A stretch of 64,000 bases of DNA from Adiantum capillus-veneris (lineage: Eukaryota > Streptophyta > Polypodiopsida > Polypodiales > Pteridaceae): positions 81,646,384 through 81,710,383 of the forward strand of contig CM043944.1 in NCBI GenBank assembly GCA_014529385.2, read 5' to 3'. Numbering within the stretch: position 1 is the stretch's first letter; every line of letters starts with the position of its first letter. The notes under the pieces are model-generated. The model saw only the letters and a list, made by a program, of their open reading frames with translations. It did no database searches and had not been told where the DNA came from. Positions 43,588 through 54,428 of the stretch are shown piece after piece. Both the position numbers and the translations under genes were made by a program.

Positions 43588-45986
43588 ATAATCCTTCCTG
43601 TGCAACCAGAGAGCCATCACTAAAGAGATCTACAAGCTTGCGATCTTCAAAACAGTATGTATGAATGTAGTGCTTGACAAAAACTCTTTTTTTGGCTTCC
43701 AAATATTGCAAATCTGATATGCCTTCCTTTTCTACTTGAAGCAAAGAGAAATCAATTTGCATAGGATGTTGTTCTGATCTCCTTCTCAGGTCTTCAAATG
43801 CATTACCTTGTCCCATGAAGGCAATAACCACAAGGAATTGAATTTCTCCTTTGCAAGGTGCTAATGAAAAGTGATGCAAGGCACCACAACAATGGTAGCT
43901 CACACTATCTCCCATACTCTGGAATGCACATTGCAATTTTGTGAGTTTAGAGAAATCTATTAATGCAAGAAACACAAATCCAGGATCAATTGAGCCTCCA
44001 AAAATAGCCAACATCCCATCCAAAGCATTGCTAAATATCTCCTCACTCCACTGCAAGTTGTCCCCATAGTGTTTTATCAAGTCTAAAATGCATAAGCCAA
44101 TAGGAATTTGGTTGTTGAAGTGTCGCTTCAAGTAGATATTTTCTTCCATCTGTAGGTTCACCACATAGATGGACCATGGAAAATCAAGAGACTCAATTTT
44201 CTCCTTGTGAAGGTGAATCACCCATTGCATGTATTTTATAGCTTCATTCAGAAACTAATTTTCTTTGTTCCACGCTTCAAGCTATTTTTGAGCCATTGCT
44301 TACATAGCATTAGAATGGTTTTATAAAATGCGTCATTGGTTTTATACATGCTGACTATTTTTCTCCCAATCTTTACACGGTGATGACTCATTCAAAGCAT
44401 TGAAGCCTTCAAGAAGTGTGTCTTGAATGCGTTTCTCTTGTTTGAGTTGCTTGATTCAATCATACATATCACTTACATCACCATCTTTTGCACTCTTTGG
44501 CAATAAAATCTTCTCATCTTTAATTTCTTCTTGAATGATCTTTACCTCTGATTCCTCAAGACTGCAAAGAAATATGAATACTGTTGTTGGGGGTTTCTTG
44601 TTTTCCTCCTCAAGCCTTGTAATAATTTCTACCCAACAATTATAAACTCTATCGGAATATATAACAATGCGTGCCTGTTTAGCAATCCAACTTGTTCCTG
44701 TACTCATTCTTGCCAATCAAAGAAAAGTCTAGAAAGAAATATAACACCAATGAGAAGATTGAACTCAAGTGTTCAATTAAAGACAATAAGAAAGAAGAAG
44801 AAAGACACTTACATCCCATTCAGCACGAGATGTATGTCCCTCTGCAACTCCACTTGCTACCCTTGATGGTCGTCCTGAATAGATCCATTGACTTTGCAAA
44901 TGCCACAATATTTGACTGTAAGGTTGCTTGACATACAATGCTTTAGCCTCATCATTTGCAATGGCAGATATAGTAGTTGCAACCATTGGAGGAGCATTTA
45001 CAACAATACGAGCCTTTCAAAATTTATACACGTCAATCAATCTTTGAAATATATCATCGTTTTTTGGTTCATTGTGAGGCAAAAATTTTGCGGCATAAAT
45101 TGAATGTTGGCCATCAAGAATCCAATAATGATAATCTTGTAGTTTGCCCTCTTGTACCTCTTCTGCTGCCAAAGGTGTACCCTGCTTTGCATTTGCATTT
45201 TGAATAGGCATTAAATATGCACACACTGCAGGCTTAGTTGTACTCCAAGAAAATCCAAATAGCATGCTTTCAACATGTTTTCCATCAATAGTACGTACAT
45301 TATAGTGATCAGGAGCCAGCCAAAAATTTTGAATAGGAATATCAAACTCCTTATATTGGAAAGGAAAATAGTTTATATACTTATTCATTCCACCTGTATC
45401 TTTTTCTTGTCCTTTCATGGCCTCTACCTCTAGAGCTTCTGGATCCACAATTCTCATCTTGGACGTTGAACTTTGTGTTGAGGATGCTAGAGATGCATTG
45501 TCTACATCCAAAATAGAACTAGTCTCCTTAGGTACTACTTTTTGCACTTTGACTTTCTTGTTTATGGGTAGTTTTCACCTTCTTTCCCTGTAGTGTGGCT
45601 ATGATGCAGCTTTGAAGTTGATTTGTTGTGACACCTTGAGTTGACTCTTCAATCTTCCATCCTTGAGAAAACATTGTCTCATCTTTATTTTGAGACATGC
45701 GTGAAAATGCATATGCTCCTGGAGATAATTGGAATTCTTGATTCATTGGGACTACGATATCAATGCATTCCACCTATGTATGACCATCAACTAAAGAGGT
45801 AGAGGCTTCCACTACTTGGCCAACATCTTCAAATAGACTATCATTCTCTTTCTTTGCAATAAATAGATGCACCTTATGAAATTGTTCACCATCCACACCA
45901 TGTATATCCACATATCAACTCCTTTGATCATAGCAAGTATAGTCAATTGAGACAACCACCCTTGTAACATTTCTTTTTGGTGACAT
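43588..45986 (-). pseudogene. Relic of a DGQH-motif (ParB/DGQHR-like) gene
   Basis: From ATG at 45986 the - strand reads MSPKRNVTRVVVSIDYTCYD and can be followed through stops and frameshifts to 43588. The central part has HYWILDGQHSIYAAKFL, resembling the DGQHR/ParB-type motif in which DG(H/Q)HR and a following Ala-Ala-Lys helix form the core. Next comes VVNAPPMVATTISAIANDEA and SRVASGVAEGHTSRAEWD, ending at a good splice donor (GTAAGT, 44807-44812) with an acceptor TTTCTAG at 44729, an 84-bp intron. The last frame ends CFEDRKLVDLFSDGSLVAQE, which weakly recalls a methyltransferase motif I. In bacteria and phages ParB-like and DNA methylase domains are often joined. I infer an old mobile or transferred gene; family assignment is tentative. 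Confidence 0.5.
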
Positions 45987-46034
45987 ATCTTCCTAGAAAG
46001 AAAAAAAATTCAGTTGTTACTAAATAATATAGTC

Positions 46035-46320
46035 CACAACTTGTCCAACCTACTTCCAAGGTGGTTTGTAGGTCCACCACTTGTCCAAGCTAGCTCTACT
46101 GAAACAAGCTATCTCTATTGTTTCAAGGTCAATGTGTGAATGGAGTGTAGCTACTATTTTTATTAGCATGAATGGTTTGGGGCAAAGGTCCACCACTTGT
46201 CCAACCTACTATCCATTGTGTTAGGGAGGCTTTAGCCCAAGGTGGCTTGAAGGTCCACCACCTGTCCAAGCTAGCTCTATTGAAACAAGCTATCTCTATT
46301 GTTTCAAGGTCAACGTTGGA
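46035..46320. repeat. Imperfect direct duplication with a stem-loop
   Basis: GTCCACCACTTGTCCAAGC and TGAAACAAGCTATCTCTATT occur in 46070-46130 and again in 46250-46312. Each copy contains an inverted repeat TTGAAACAA/TTGTTTCAA (one mismatch in the first copy) around a 10-base loop. Confidence 0.8.
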
Positions 46321-48491
46321 GAGGGGGAATAGGGAACACACCCAGCACACCAAATGTCTGCCTCTATATAGCCCCAGCACCCCTAACCTCTCAAATAACA
46401 CCTTCAAATTGGCTAATTTGCATTAACAATCCCATCGTAATACACCAAGCTAAGGCCTCGCACCTTGCAAGAAACACCCTTCAACATATACACACCCACA
46501 CTGCTCAACTCACCCTTTTTACTCACAAAACACCCCATCACTACCCTCTTAGTGACACCCTTCAAGCTACAGGAAAACCCTCTGCAAACACCGGCTAGTA
46601 CACAAGGAGCAAGGGAAAAAAAAAGTGGAATGGGGAGAAGCAACACAAGATGTAGGTGCTAACACTTGGTATTATTGCATAGGGGGGTAGTACAGTAGAA
46701 TATGCAACTCCAATAGAAAGATTTGCACTACACAGGCTTGCAACCTTCAATCACACCCTCTAGCAAAAAAAGCCCTAAAACCTTCACGTTTACATTCTTT
46801 TATAGGGGTGTATCTAGGAGGCGTAAAAAATAAATAATAGGTGTGCTTCTCATCTCGTGCACTTCACTTTCAGATCTTTTTGGAATTTGTTTTGCATTGC
46901 TAGCACTTGTTATAGTTTATTTTTGGTAGCTTCTGCATGGTGTACACATCTCTCTAATGTCCGCCCAACTCGGCCGCCCTTGCACTTGCCCTTTGAATCC
47001 TTTGAACTCCTCTCTCTTGCTTTGCTTGACCTTGGCTCTCCATTTCCCTTTGCTAGACCCTTGAATGGCCTCGGACTTGCCTTCTCTTCATTGTGGGACC
47101 CCTCCCCTCCATGTGCTATTGGGGAGGGGCCTTGCTCTCAAAAAATTGGCGCGGGCACAGCCGCTTACGAAATGCCACATCATCTGACATCACAAGGCAA
47201 CGCCGCCGAACGCAGCAATGGTAGCACATCACTACGCCGCCCATCCCGGTGCCACCAGGCCCAAAACAGCACCCGGTGCCACCCAAAGCACCATTGCACA
47301 GAGCCCCTATGCGCTACCATCGCTGAGGCAAGGAAGCTCTCACGCTTCACCACATGACTTACAAGAGCCCACGGCTTGGGTCATGTACCCTGATTTGTTG
47401 ATTCCAGCTAGCATATGTGGGATTAGCCCCCCCTGCCACATGGCAATCACACGGGCTCACCAAGCCTTCAGGGCCCTTGGAAATTTTTTATAAAAAAAGC
47501 TCCTTGCTTAGTTTTTTTTGGCCCTTCTCCTCGAGGCTCCCATTCCCTGTTCCAATGTTGGACTACCAAGCTGTAAAGCCCGGTCAAAAACTCATTGAGT
47601 TGGCACTGAACTCATCCAACCTCATCGCATTTCACAATGCCCTGAGCCCTCGAACCGAGGCCGCATAAACCCAGAAAACCACCTGTAGCCAATTCCGGGC
47701 AAATGCACCCAACCTTCAGTCTACTTTAACTTCCTGCTCCGGGCTTCGTTTGACATGCAGTCAATTCCTTCTAGCTCCGTATGATGCATACCTTGCTCTA
47801 GAACCTTGTAGAGGCTCAAACGACGCCAGATGGCACACCTCCCCATGCGATCAGGTAGGCACCAACCTAGCCCCCGGCAAAACTTCAACCGACCATATCT
47901 TGCAATCCGTGGCTCCTATCTGCAATCTGAAAATAAAGGTAGGCTCCATAAATCGATCTCTACACACCTGTACCCTGTTGTCCACTTGCACCACCTGTCC
48001 CCAGCTGCCCTGTCCGGCAAGAATCTGCTACACATTGAACCTTCAACCTTCCATAACTTGGGCTCCGTAGCTCGGTTTGATGAGCCGTCCGGACCTGTTT
48101 CTTCATCATTTCAAGCTTTATATTCTTGGACCCAAAGACTGCATCTTGCATCTCCTTCACTTGTTACCCAAACTAGCCCCTTTTGGAGCTTTTCTTGGCC
48201 TATAAATTGCATCAGTCATACAACTCCGCTGCTACCTGTTAGCCCATGATTTTCCTAGCTGCTCCAGCCCTTTGCCATGCTTCTGCTAGCTTGCATATAT
48301 CTGCCCATGCCACCTTCTAGAGTCGACACACTTTGGCTGCACCATCATTGCCCACCCCCTAGTTGAGCATTTATGCTCAACCACTCAAGAGTTTGATCAC
48401 TTATAAAATGCAAACACTAAACATACTATGAGAGACTTCCAAAAACTTGACCGTATGTGCACAGTTTTATTCCTAACATATGGGGCATTGT
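46321..48491. other. Pyrimidine-rich noncoding stretch 3' of element D
   Basis: C/T- and A/C-rich sequence with open frames by chance. Being 3' of D on the - strand, it may be its 3' untranslated region or LTR, but no matching copy was found on the other side. Confidence 0.4.
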
Positions 48492-48803
48492 TTAGGTTGG
48501 TTGCCCAACCCCCTCCATAAGAATCTGATGCACTGGTGGCACCAACTCCCTTTCAAAATAGAGCTTGAGACATAGACCATTAACCTTGTGTTTGAGGAAC
48601 CAACCATCCATCCTTATTAGTGCATAGGTACCATTGGGCAAAACTTGATGAACCTTGTAAGGTCCCGTCCACTTCTTTTTGAACTTCTTCTGAAAGGTGA
48701 AGTCAAGATAGCTCTCGTACTTCATCACTAGATCGCCCTTCTCAATCCACTTTGCTGGCAAATGTTGGTTGAACTTTGCTACCCTTTTCTCTCGCTGCTT
48801 CAC
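48492..48803 (-). pseudogene. Integrase C-terminal region of element D
   Basis: MKQREKRVAKFNQHLPAKWI then GDLVMKYESYLDFT and KKWTGPYKVHQVLPNGTYAL is the usual post-core region with the GPY/F-like WTGPYKV motif. It is out of frame with the core. The intervening segment (assembly region with the conserved AYRT-type block) is missing, about 90 residues. Confidence 0.85.
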
Positions 48804-48811
48804 ATAAAAAT

Positions 48812-49828
48812 CTATCGTTGCCTCATGATCGCCTCATGATCCATCTTCAAAGTTTCAGGACTTGTAATCCTATTCGCTTCCCCTTCAATCTGCTGGTATA
48901 TGTACTTTGTAAGCATCTTGACTATTTTCCCATTGGCACTCTCCACTAAACCATTGCACTGCGGATGGTATGGAGATGAAAATCGGTGTTGAATCCCCAA
49001 TTTGTCCACCAGGGCACGCACCAACTTACTTCTGAACCCTTGTCCTTGATCTGATATAAGCACCCAAGGCACTCCAAAATGACAACATATGCAATCAAAT
49101 ACAAGCTGAGCAACAGTATGTGCATTTACCTCTTTGACCGCTTTAGCCTTGACCCACCGGGTAAGGTAGTCTATGGCCACTACCACATATTTCTTACTGC
49201 TCGCTGACTTGGGCAATGGACCAATTGCATCCAAACCCCACTTTTCAAAGGCATCATGTGCAATGATAGCCCCTTGCTGCTCAGCTACCAGTCGTCTTTC
49301 ACCCATCACTTGGCACTGATGACATGTCTTGCACCAATAATGCACATCTCGCACAACAGAAGGCCACCAGAACCCACTTCTTAAGATACGAAACAAGACT
49401 TGACTCTTACCCTGATGACCGCTTTCTTCGTGACATTGCTCCAATACCATACCGATCTCTTCCTTGTAAAGGACATGATGTAGCACCCCATCTCTACCGT
49501 GCATCATAAGATCTTCTCCAATCAGAGTGAACTTTTTAGCCTTTTGAACAACTCTCCTCTTTTGTAGCTTGGAAATCCCATCAAAACATTGACCTGTACT
49601 CAAGAAATCATCAATATCCTTCAAAGTCTCTCTACCTGCATAAGTGGTTGGCCCCACATACAAACTCGACACTTGAGTCTGAACACGACTGCTAGCCAAC
49701 CGATCTGCTTCCTGGTTTTGTTCTCTTCTCACATGTTTGAACTGCACTGCTTCAAAAAACTTCAACATATTCTTTATGGAAAAAAACCAATTCTTGAGGG
49801 AATCCCTCTTTACCTTCCATTGGCCCAA
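48812..49828 (-). pseudogene. Second RNase H C-terminus and integrase of element D
   Basis: The frame begins in the second RNase H (QNQEADRLASSRVQ), then the zinc region (QCHEESGHQGKSQ, CKTCHQCQ) and the core with all three catalytic residues: WGLDAIGPLP, LISDQGQGF and GLVESANGK. After MLTKYIYQQ it jumps to IEGEANRITS, so a piece of the C-terminal core region has been deleted. Except for that loss it is well conserved. Confidence 0.9.
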
Positions 49829-50602
49829 AAGTTGTTTGACAACTAGTAGAGCATCACCTTTTACTACTAACCTTGATATGCCAAACGCAATGCACTGCTT
49901 GAGTCCTAGATGTAAAGTAAGTTATTCCGCTTCATTGTTGGTATGCACCTCCTCCAAGTCATAATCTTTGGAAAAAATAATTGTGTCGTGTGGGTCTTGA
50001 ATGACCACACCTCCACCTGATTTCTTTGTTACCCTTTTGTAAGCGCCATCAAACCACATTGTGAAGGCCCCTTCCAAGTCGGGCTCCTCCTTATCCTCCT
50101 CTCGTACCACTCTTGGATAAATTGGTAACTCAACCTCCTTGTTGACTAGGATATCCGCCAAATGAGACCGTCTTGTGTGGTCCACTTTGAATTCAAACTC
50201 AAACTCTTGAAGCTCTATTACCCACTTCATGATTTGTTTCCCTGGCTTCAAGTGTAGCACCACTTCAAGAAAAAGATTGTTAGCAGTCAACACATAAAAC
50301 TTCCGAACGATTAAATATACTTTGAATTTTTTGCAGGCAAAGACCAAAGCCATCACCCACTGTTCCGCGTCCGTATAAGTATCTTCCCCTGGACTAATGA
50401 CCCTGCTTTTGAAGTAAGTAGGCTTATAGCTCCTTCCCACCTTTTGTAGCAATACTGCTCCGATAGCCACCGTTCCCACCTTCATAGCAATATAAAAATC
50501 ATCCTCATGGTTAGGAGGGCATACTGTAGGTAACTGACATAGAATACCTTTCACTTTGTCAAATGCCTCTTGAGCTTCCTCATCCCATTGAAATCTATGC
50601 AC
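49829..50602 (-). pseudogene. Degenerate RNase H followed by archaeal-type second RNase H, element D
   Basis: The first domain keeps the outline (EAFDKVKGILCQLPT, AIGAVLLQ, YTDAEQWVMALVFACKKF, HLADILVNKE) but lacks the normal catalytic residues: DAS is KVG and TDH is TAN. The second domain reads TMWFDGAYKRVTKKSGGGVV, VHTNNEAE, VKGDALLVVKQ and (in the next frame) NQEADRLAS, giving the D-E-D-D set. A stop near 49921 separates the two frames. In Tat elements the added domain is known to take over RNA removal. Confidence 0.85.
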
Positions 50603-51037
50603 CTATTGAGCCCTTTTCTGAAGAGGGTATACATATTGAGACAACATCCAAAAGAAGCAGGATAAATACTTTAACTTATGCATGAATGACGCCAATCCCG
50701 TTGCACTGGTTGGAGGCTCCATAACAACCAATGCTTTCACCTTCTCTGGGTCAGCTTCAATTCCATTATGTGATACCACATGACCCAGCAACTGAACCCT
50801 TGGTTGTGCTAGATTGCACTTCTTTGGATTCAATTGACCTCCTTCTTCATCTAGCCTTTGAAAACATAGCCTTAACTTGGACAAATGTTCTACCCTAGAA
50901 CTATAGCAACCAATATCATCCATAAACACTCTGATGAACTTACCCAAGTATGGCCCGAGCACCTTGTTCATCCAATCTTGAAATGTCGCATACACATTCA
51001 CCAGTCCAAAAGGCATCCTGCGGCGGGCGGTAGGCAA
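50603..51037 (-). pseudogene. RT (palm and thumb) of element D
   Basis: RMPFGLVNVYATFQDWMN, then IRVFMDDIGCYSSRVEH with both active-site aspartates, CNLAQPRVQLLGHVVSHNGI and a thumb/connection segment. The N-terminal palm is in a different frame (51155-51775) and the join at 51040-51150 is damaged. Confidence 0.9.
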
Positions 51038-51154
51038 AGCAACCCCATCAAGAAATGAAGGTAGTCTTTAACTGGTCCTCCAAAGCAATACCAATCTGAA
51101 AATATCCTGAAAACCCATCCATAATGGAATAGTGTTCATGTCCGGCAACCTGGT

Positions 51155-51775
51155 TTAAAATCTCATCTTGAAATAGCAGAGGTAATGATTCCGCTTGGTT
51201 GCAGCATTCAAAGGCTTATAATCTACACATCTTGTTGATCTCCTGCCATAGAGCCTCCTTCTGAATATCTCCCAACCTCCTGAGCTTTTGTGCTTTTGGC
51301 ATGTATCCTTCTTTAAGTAGAACCTGATGCTCCACTCCTTTAGCTCTGTTGCAAATAGGTCAGGGTAGGATGCACATAGGTTCATATAGCCTTCCTTCTC
51401 TTGCTTTGTTAAATGTGTACCTAGCATATCTTCCACCTCTTTAGCCTGCAGACTACAAACAGGAACTTGCATACCTCTCCTTGCAATGGTAGAGTCTATT
51501 GTGACTCCGAATAAACCTGTATCCAGCTTCAATAAATCCTCGTCACTCTCCTCCTCTTTGACATTGGTCAACCCTTCATTATAAGTAGACTTCGTTTCAT
51601 ACTCATAACTGGTACTGAAATCTCGATTATCTCCACCAGCTAATGGATAAAAATGACTCTCCTTGGTCTTTAGATCCAACACAATCTGTCCTCCATTTTC
51701 CCGATCTGGCAAGGTAAACACCTCGATTTCCCAATCTTGCTTGGCTCCAATTGCCAACAACCATGGACTCCCCAA
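51155..51775 (-). pseudogene. Protease end and RT N-terminal part of element D
   Basis: MGSPWLLAIGAKQDWEIEVF corresponds to the late protease signature (ILG-x-x-W), followed by a linker with acidic stretch EEESDEDLLKLDTGLF and RT entry CVDYKPLNAATKRNHY. A frameshift lies at both ends. Confidence 0.8.
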
Positions 51776-51796
51776 TATAATTGGATAAGCATTTTC

Positions 51797-52066
51797 TCAT
51801 GCTTTCATGACAAAAAACTCGATTAAGCATTCAACTCCCATAACCTTTACCTTCACATCCTGTGCCACTCCTAAACAACGAGATTTGGCATGATTAGCCA
51901 TCCTCATTTGCACATTGGACCTGACAACACATTTAATGCCAATATCCCTCATAGCAGATTCAGTAATCACACAGACTTGGGCACCACCATCGATGTAGGC
52001 TTGAACATGTTTCTTCTTCTCAAGCAAAACATCCACCACCGGAAGCACATCGATCAAACTCCCCAC
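51797..52066 (-). pseudogene. Retropepsin of element D, triplet changed
   Basis: HVQAYIDGGAQVCVITESAM carries D-G-G in place of D-S/T-G. The downstream strand motif VRSNVQMRMANHAKSRCLGV fits the fold. Probably inactive. Confidence 0.82.
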
Positions 52067-52515
52067 CTTTAAGGATAAATTGTCTTTATATCCGGGGTGT
52101 GTCTCAATCTATGAATATCACTCCATTTGTGTAAGAACGTATTGGTGATATTCTTAAGTAATGCATTGCTACCTTCTGCATCTTTTGCAGCACTTGTCTT
52201 TTGGACTCCTTGAGTCCTGCGAGCTTGGTTCCCTTGAACCGTGCCACTTGTGGATCATTGAGTTGTCTGTGAATTCATAAATTTCACGAGTAACTCTGTA
52301 AGATTGGTAACATTTGCATTGAGTGCAAAGAGGTTTCTTTCAAGTACGCTTTGGCGATGTTCCAAAGTCTTGAAAGAAGCCATATCTACAAGCTCATGAT
52401 CTCCTAGATCATCATCATCATGCATATTAGTGTCAGCAACACCTGTGGTGCCCTAATTTTGATTTACGTGCTCAAAATCAAACGTGTGTGTAGGTGGGAT
52501 ATCCTCATTGGCCAT
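52067..52515 (-). pseudogene. Short gag-like leader ORF of element D
   Basis: From ATG at 52515 (MANEDIPPTHTFDFEHVNQN) the frame has two in-frame stops and includes VDMASFKTLEHRQSVLERNL and LNANVTNLTELLVKFMNSQ, a probable coiled coil. There is no capsid domain or zinc knuckle. It joins the protease frame. Confidence 0.6.
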
Positions 52516-52891
52516 GGTAAACACACACTAATGCAAAGAGAGAAAAAGAAACGACAACTTGTACCTTAAGAAATTGAAGTCTTTGTGTTTTGTATGCTCC
52601 GCGATTTGTGTTGCATGCGAACCTCACCTTGTGGGAACTTGAGCGCTTCACTTGTCGTTCCTTGTAAGAACACCGTTGATGATTCTTCACAAAAACTCGT
52701 CGTTTTTGTGAAGGCTTTTCATCACTTTGAAGCTACCTCCTTGAGGAAAAAAGAATTTTTGGAGGAAAACTTTTCTTCCTCCAAGAAGTGAAAAGGAAGG
52801 GTAAAGCTACTTCCTTGACTCGTTTGAAGCTTTCCCTTTCCGGTTTTCCTTTCAACACAAGTAGACTATCTTTCCTAGTTATACACAACAA
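52516..52891. other. Noncoding stretch 5' of element D
   Basis: Contains a small inverted arrangement of CTTCCTCC/GAAGG-type motifs (52740-52810). No primer site was recognised on the - strand. Confidence 0.4.
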
Positions 52892-53290
52892 GGGCCAATA
52901 GCTTGATGGTAAAGTGTTGGCCTCTTACTCTCATGGGGTGGGTTCAACCCTCCTTCATGCAAGGGTTAAGCGGGCCTTCCTACGCGTGCAGCCAACAGTG
53001 CCAACGGAAGCCTTCAGAGGCTCGGTGCAGTCAAGTTGCCGATCGAGTTCGCCTTGGTCGCCTACCTTAGTCGTGCGCTATGGAGGGCGTGGGTGGGGCG
53101 GCCGTGGTCGGCTGTCACTCTCTATCCACGCGTTGCTCGCACAAGAAATTGTGTCTGCCTTCTTTTTACTGCACAGCGGGGACGTCGCTATCTACGGAGC
53201 GTGGGAGAGAAGTAGGGCGTCGCATGCACATGCAAGCCGCTTTTAGCCTCCTCCCAAAAATAGCTCGGATACCAGTGAAAGGGCGGTTGT
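52892..53290 (+). mobile_element. Candidate tRNA-derived SINE
   Basis: TAGCTTGATGG (52899-52909) fits a polymerase III A box and GGTTCAACCC (52941-52950) a B box; the 42-bp spacing is that of a tRNA gene. The acceptor arms do not pair, so it is not a functional tRNA. The GC-rich sequence after it (to about 53290) contrasts with the AT-rich surroundings and could be the SINE body. The 3' end and target duplication are not clear. Confidence 0.45.
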
Positions 53291-53731
53291 AATGTGTGTG
53301 CTAGTCTCCACCCAACCGTTCTATCTTATAGCCTCCCCCTAGCGTACACACTATCCGACCGTGCCGGTGGCCTTGCCCATAGGACCCATGTCCTTACAGG
53401 TACCCTCGCCATAGGATATGTATCTGGACAATTTTTTGTGCTTTTGACGCCAAGTTGGTGGTCACACAACAGTAGTTTTGAGCATTTTATGCCTAGTGGT
53501 TCTTTTGAGCAATTTATACGTTTTCTGAGTTGAGTTTTGACTCCCATACAAAGGAAACTATGTCGATTTTTTTTCGCCAGTCCATTTTATGTGTTCTTGT
53601 TACTTCTAACTGTTCTTATAAAGTGATTGTACTACATTTTGGTTTGATTTTTTGCTCCTGTTTTAGGGGAAACTTTGCCAAAATTATCCCATGGAATTTG
53701 CCATAAAGTTTTTGGCTACATTCTCTTAATC
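53291..53731. other. Noncoding stretch before the Copia gag fragment
   Basis: Possibly the leader or LTR of the Copia fragment that follows; no LTR pair is visible. Confidence 0.35.
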
Positions 53732-54094
53732 ATGGCTGCGAGTAGTGCTTCCAAAAGAGAAGAGTACTACATCCAAATTTTTGATGGTTCAAACTTTTTC
53801 ATTTGACGGCAGCGTATGCGAGATGTTTTGGTCAACAAAGGTTTGATAGCACCCTTGCGTGCAAGAAGAGAGAATGTATACACTGATGATGAGTGGGATG
53901 ACTTGACTGAGCATGTTATGGCCACTATTCGCCTACACCTTGGTGAATCCATTTACTTTACCATAATGGATAAGACCAATGCTAAAGATTTGTGGGATGC
54001 TCTATGTCAGGCATGGGATGGCAACAACGCCTCGAACAAGGTTTTCTCTTTAGCGCTTAAACATTCATTGTTTTGTTTGTTGATTAAAAATTAA
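53732..54094 (+). pseudogene. Ty1/Copia gag N-terminal fragment
   Basis: MAASSASKREEYYIQIFDGS, FF, a TGA stop, then RQRMRDVLVNKGLIAPL and LHLGESIYFTIMDKTNAKDL/WDALCQAW. This is the UBN2-type gag pattern of plant Copia elements. The stop replaces the Trp usual before RQRM. The frame ends at 54094 and no zinc knuckle, protease, integrase or RT follows, so only a gag scrap remains. Confidence 0.85.
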
Positions 54095-54390
54095 AGAACA
54101 TTATATAAAATTTCAACAAAATTAAAAAAATGATCTTAAAACATGAAACACTAGCTATTCATGTGGATAAACATGAAACTTTAAAAGGGTGAGATCACTT
54201 GAGAAATGTAGCGTGAGGGTGGTTCTCCAAATTAAGGAAGCTACATGTTCATTGTGTAGGCCTTAGCTGCAATGGGTGTTGTTGCCAAAGGGTATGCAAA
54301 GTCTTGATGATATGTTGATGCGGAGATTCTTAGGGCATGTAGTGTACTGCTTGTTAGTGCTCTTGTGGAGATGTAACAAACGAAGAGTCA

Positions 54391-54428
<38 letters not shown>

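Larger units (their letters stand above)
48492..52515 (-). mobile_element. Tat-like Ty3/Gypsy element D (coding span; LTRs not found)
   Basis: The - strand order is short gag-like leader (52515-52066), protease (52066-51797), RT (51775-50603), a degenerate RNase H, a second RNase H of the archaeal-like type, integrase (to 48812) and integrase tail (to 48492). The second RNase H between RT and integrase is the hallmark of the Tat lineage. There is no recognisable capsid domain or zinc knuckle, so gag appears largely deleted. Most frames are broken. Confidence 0.85.

Noticed and set aside
46857-48249. Several open frames of 66-166 codons on both strands
   Set aside because: Low-complexity pyrimidine-rich sequence, overlapping frames on both strands, no recognisable motifs or conserved partner; likely chance.
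52892-52965. A functional tRNA gene
   Set aside because: A and B boxes are present but the acceptor and other arms do not pair.
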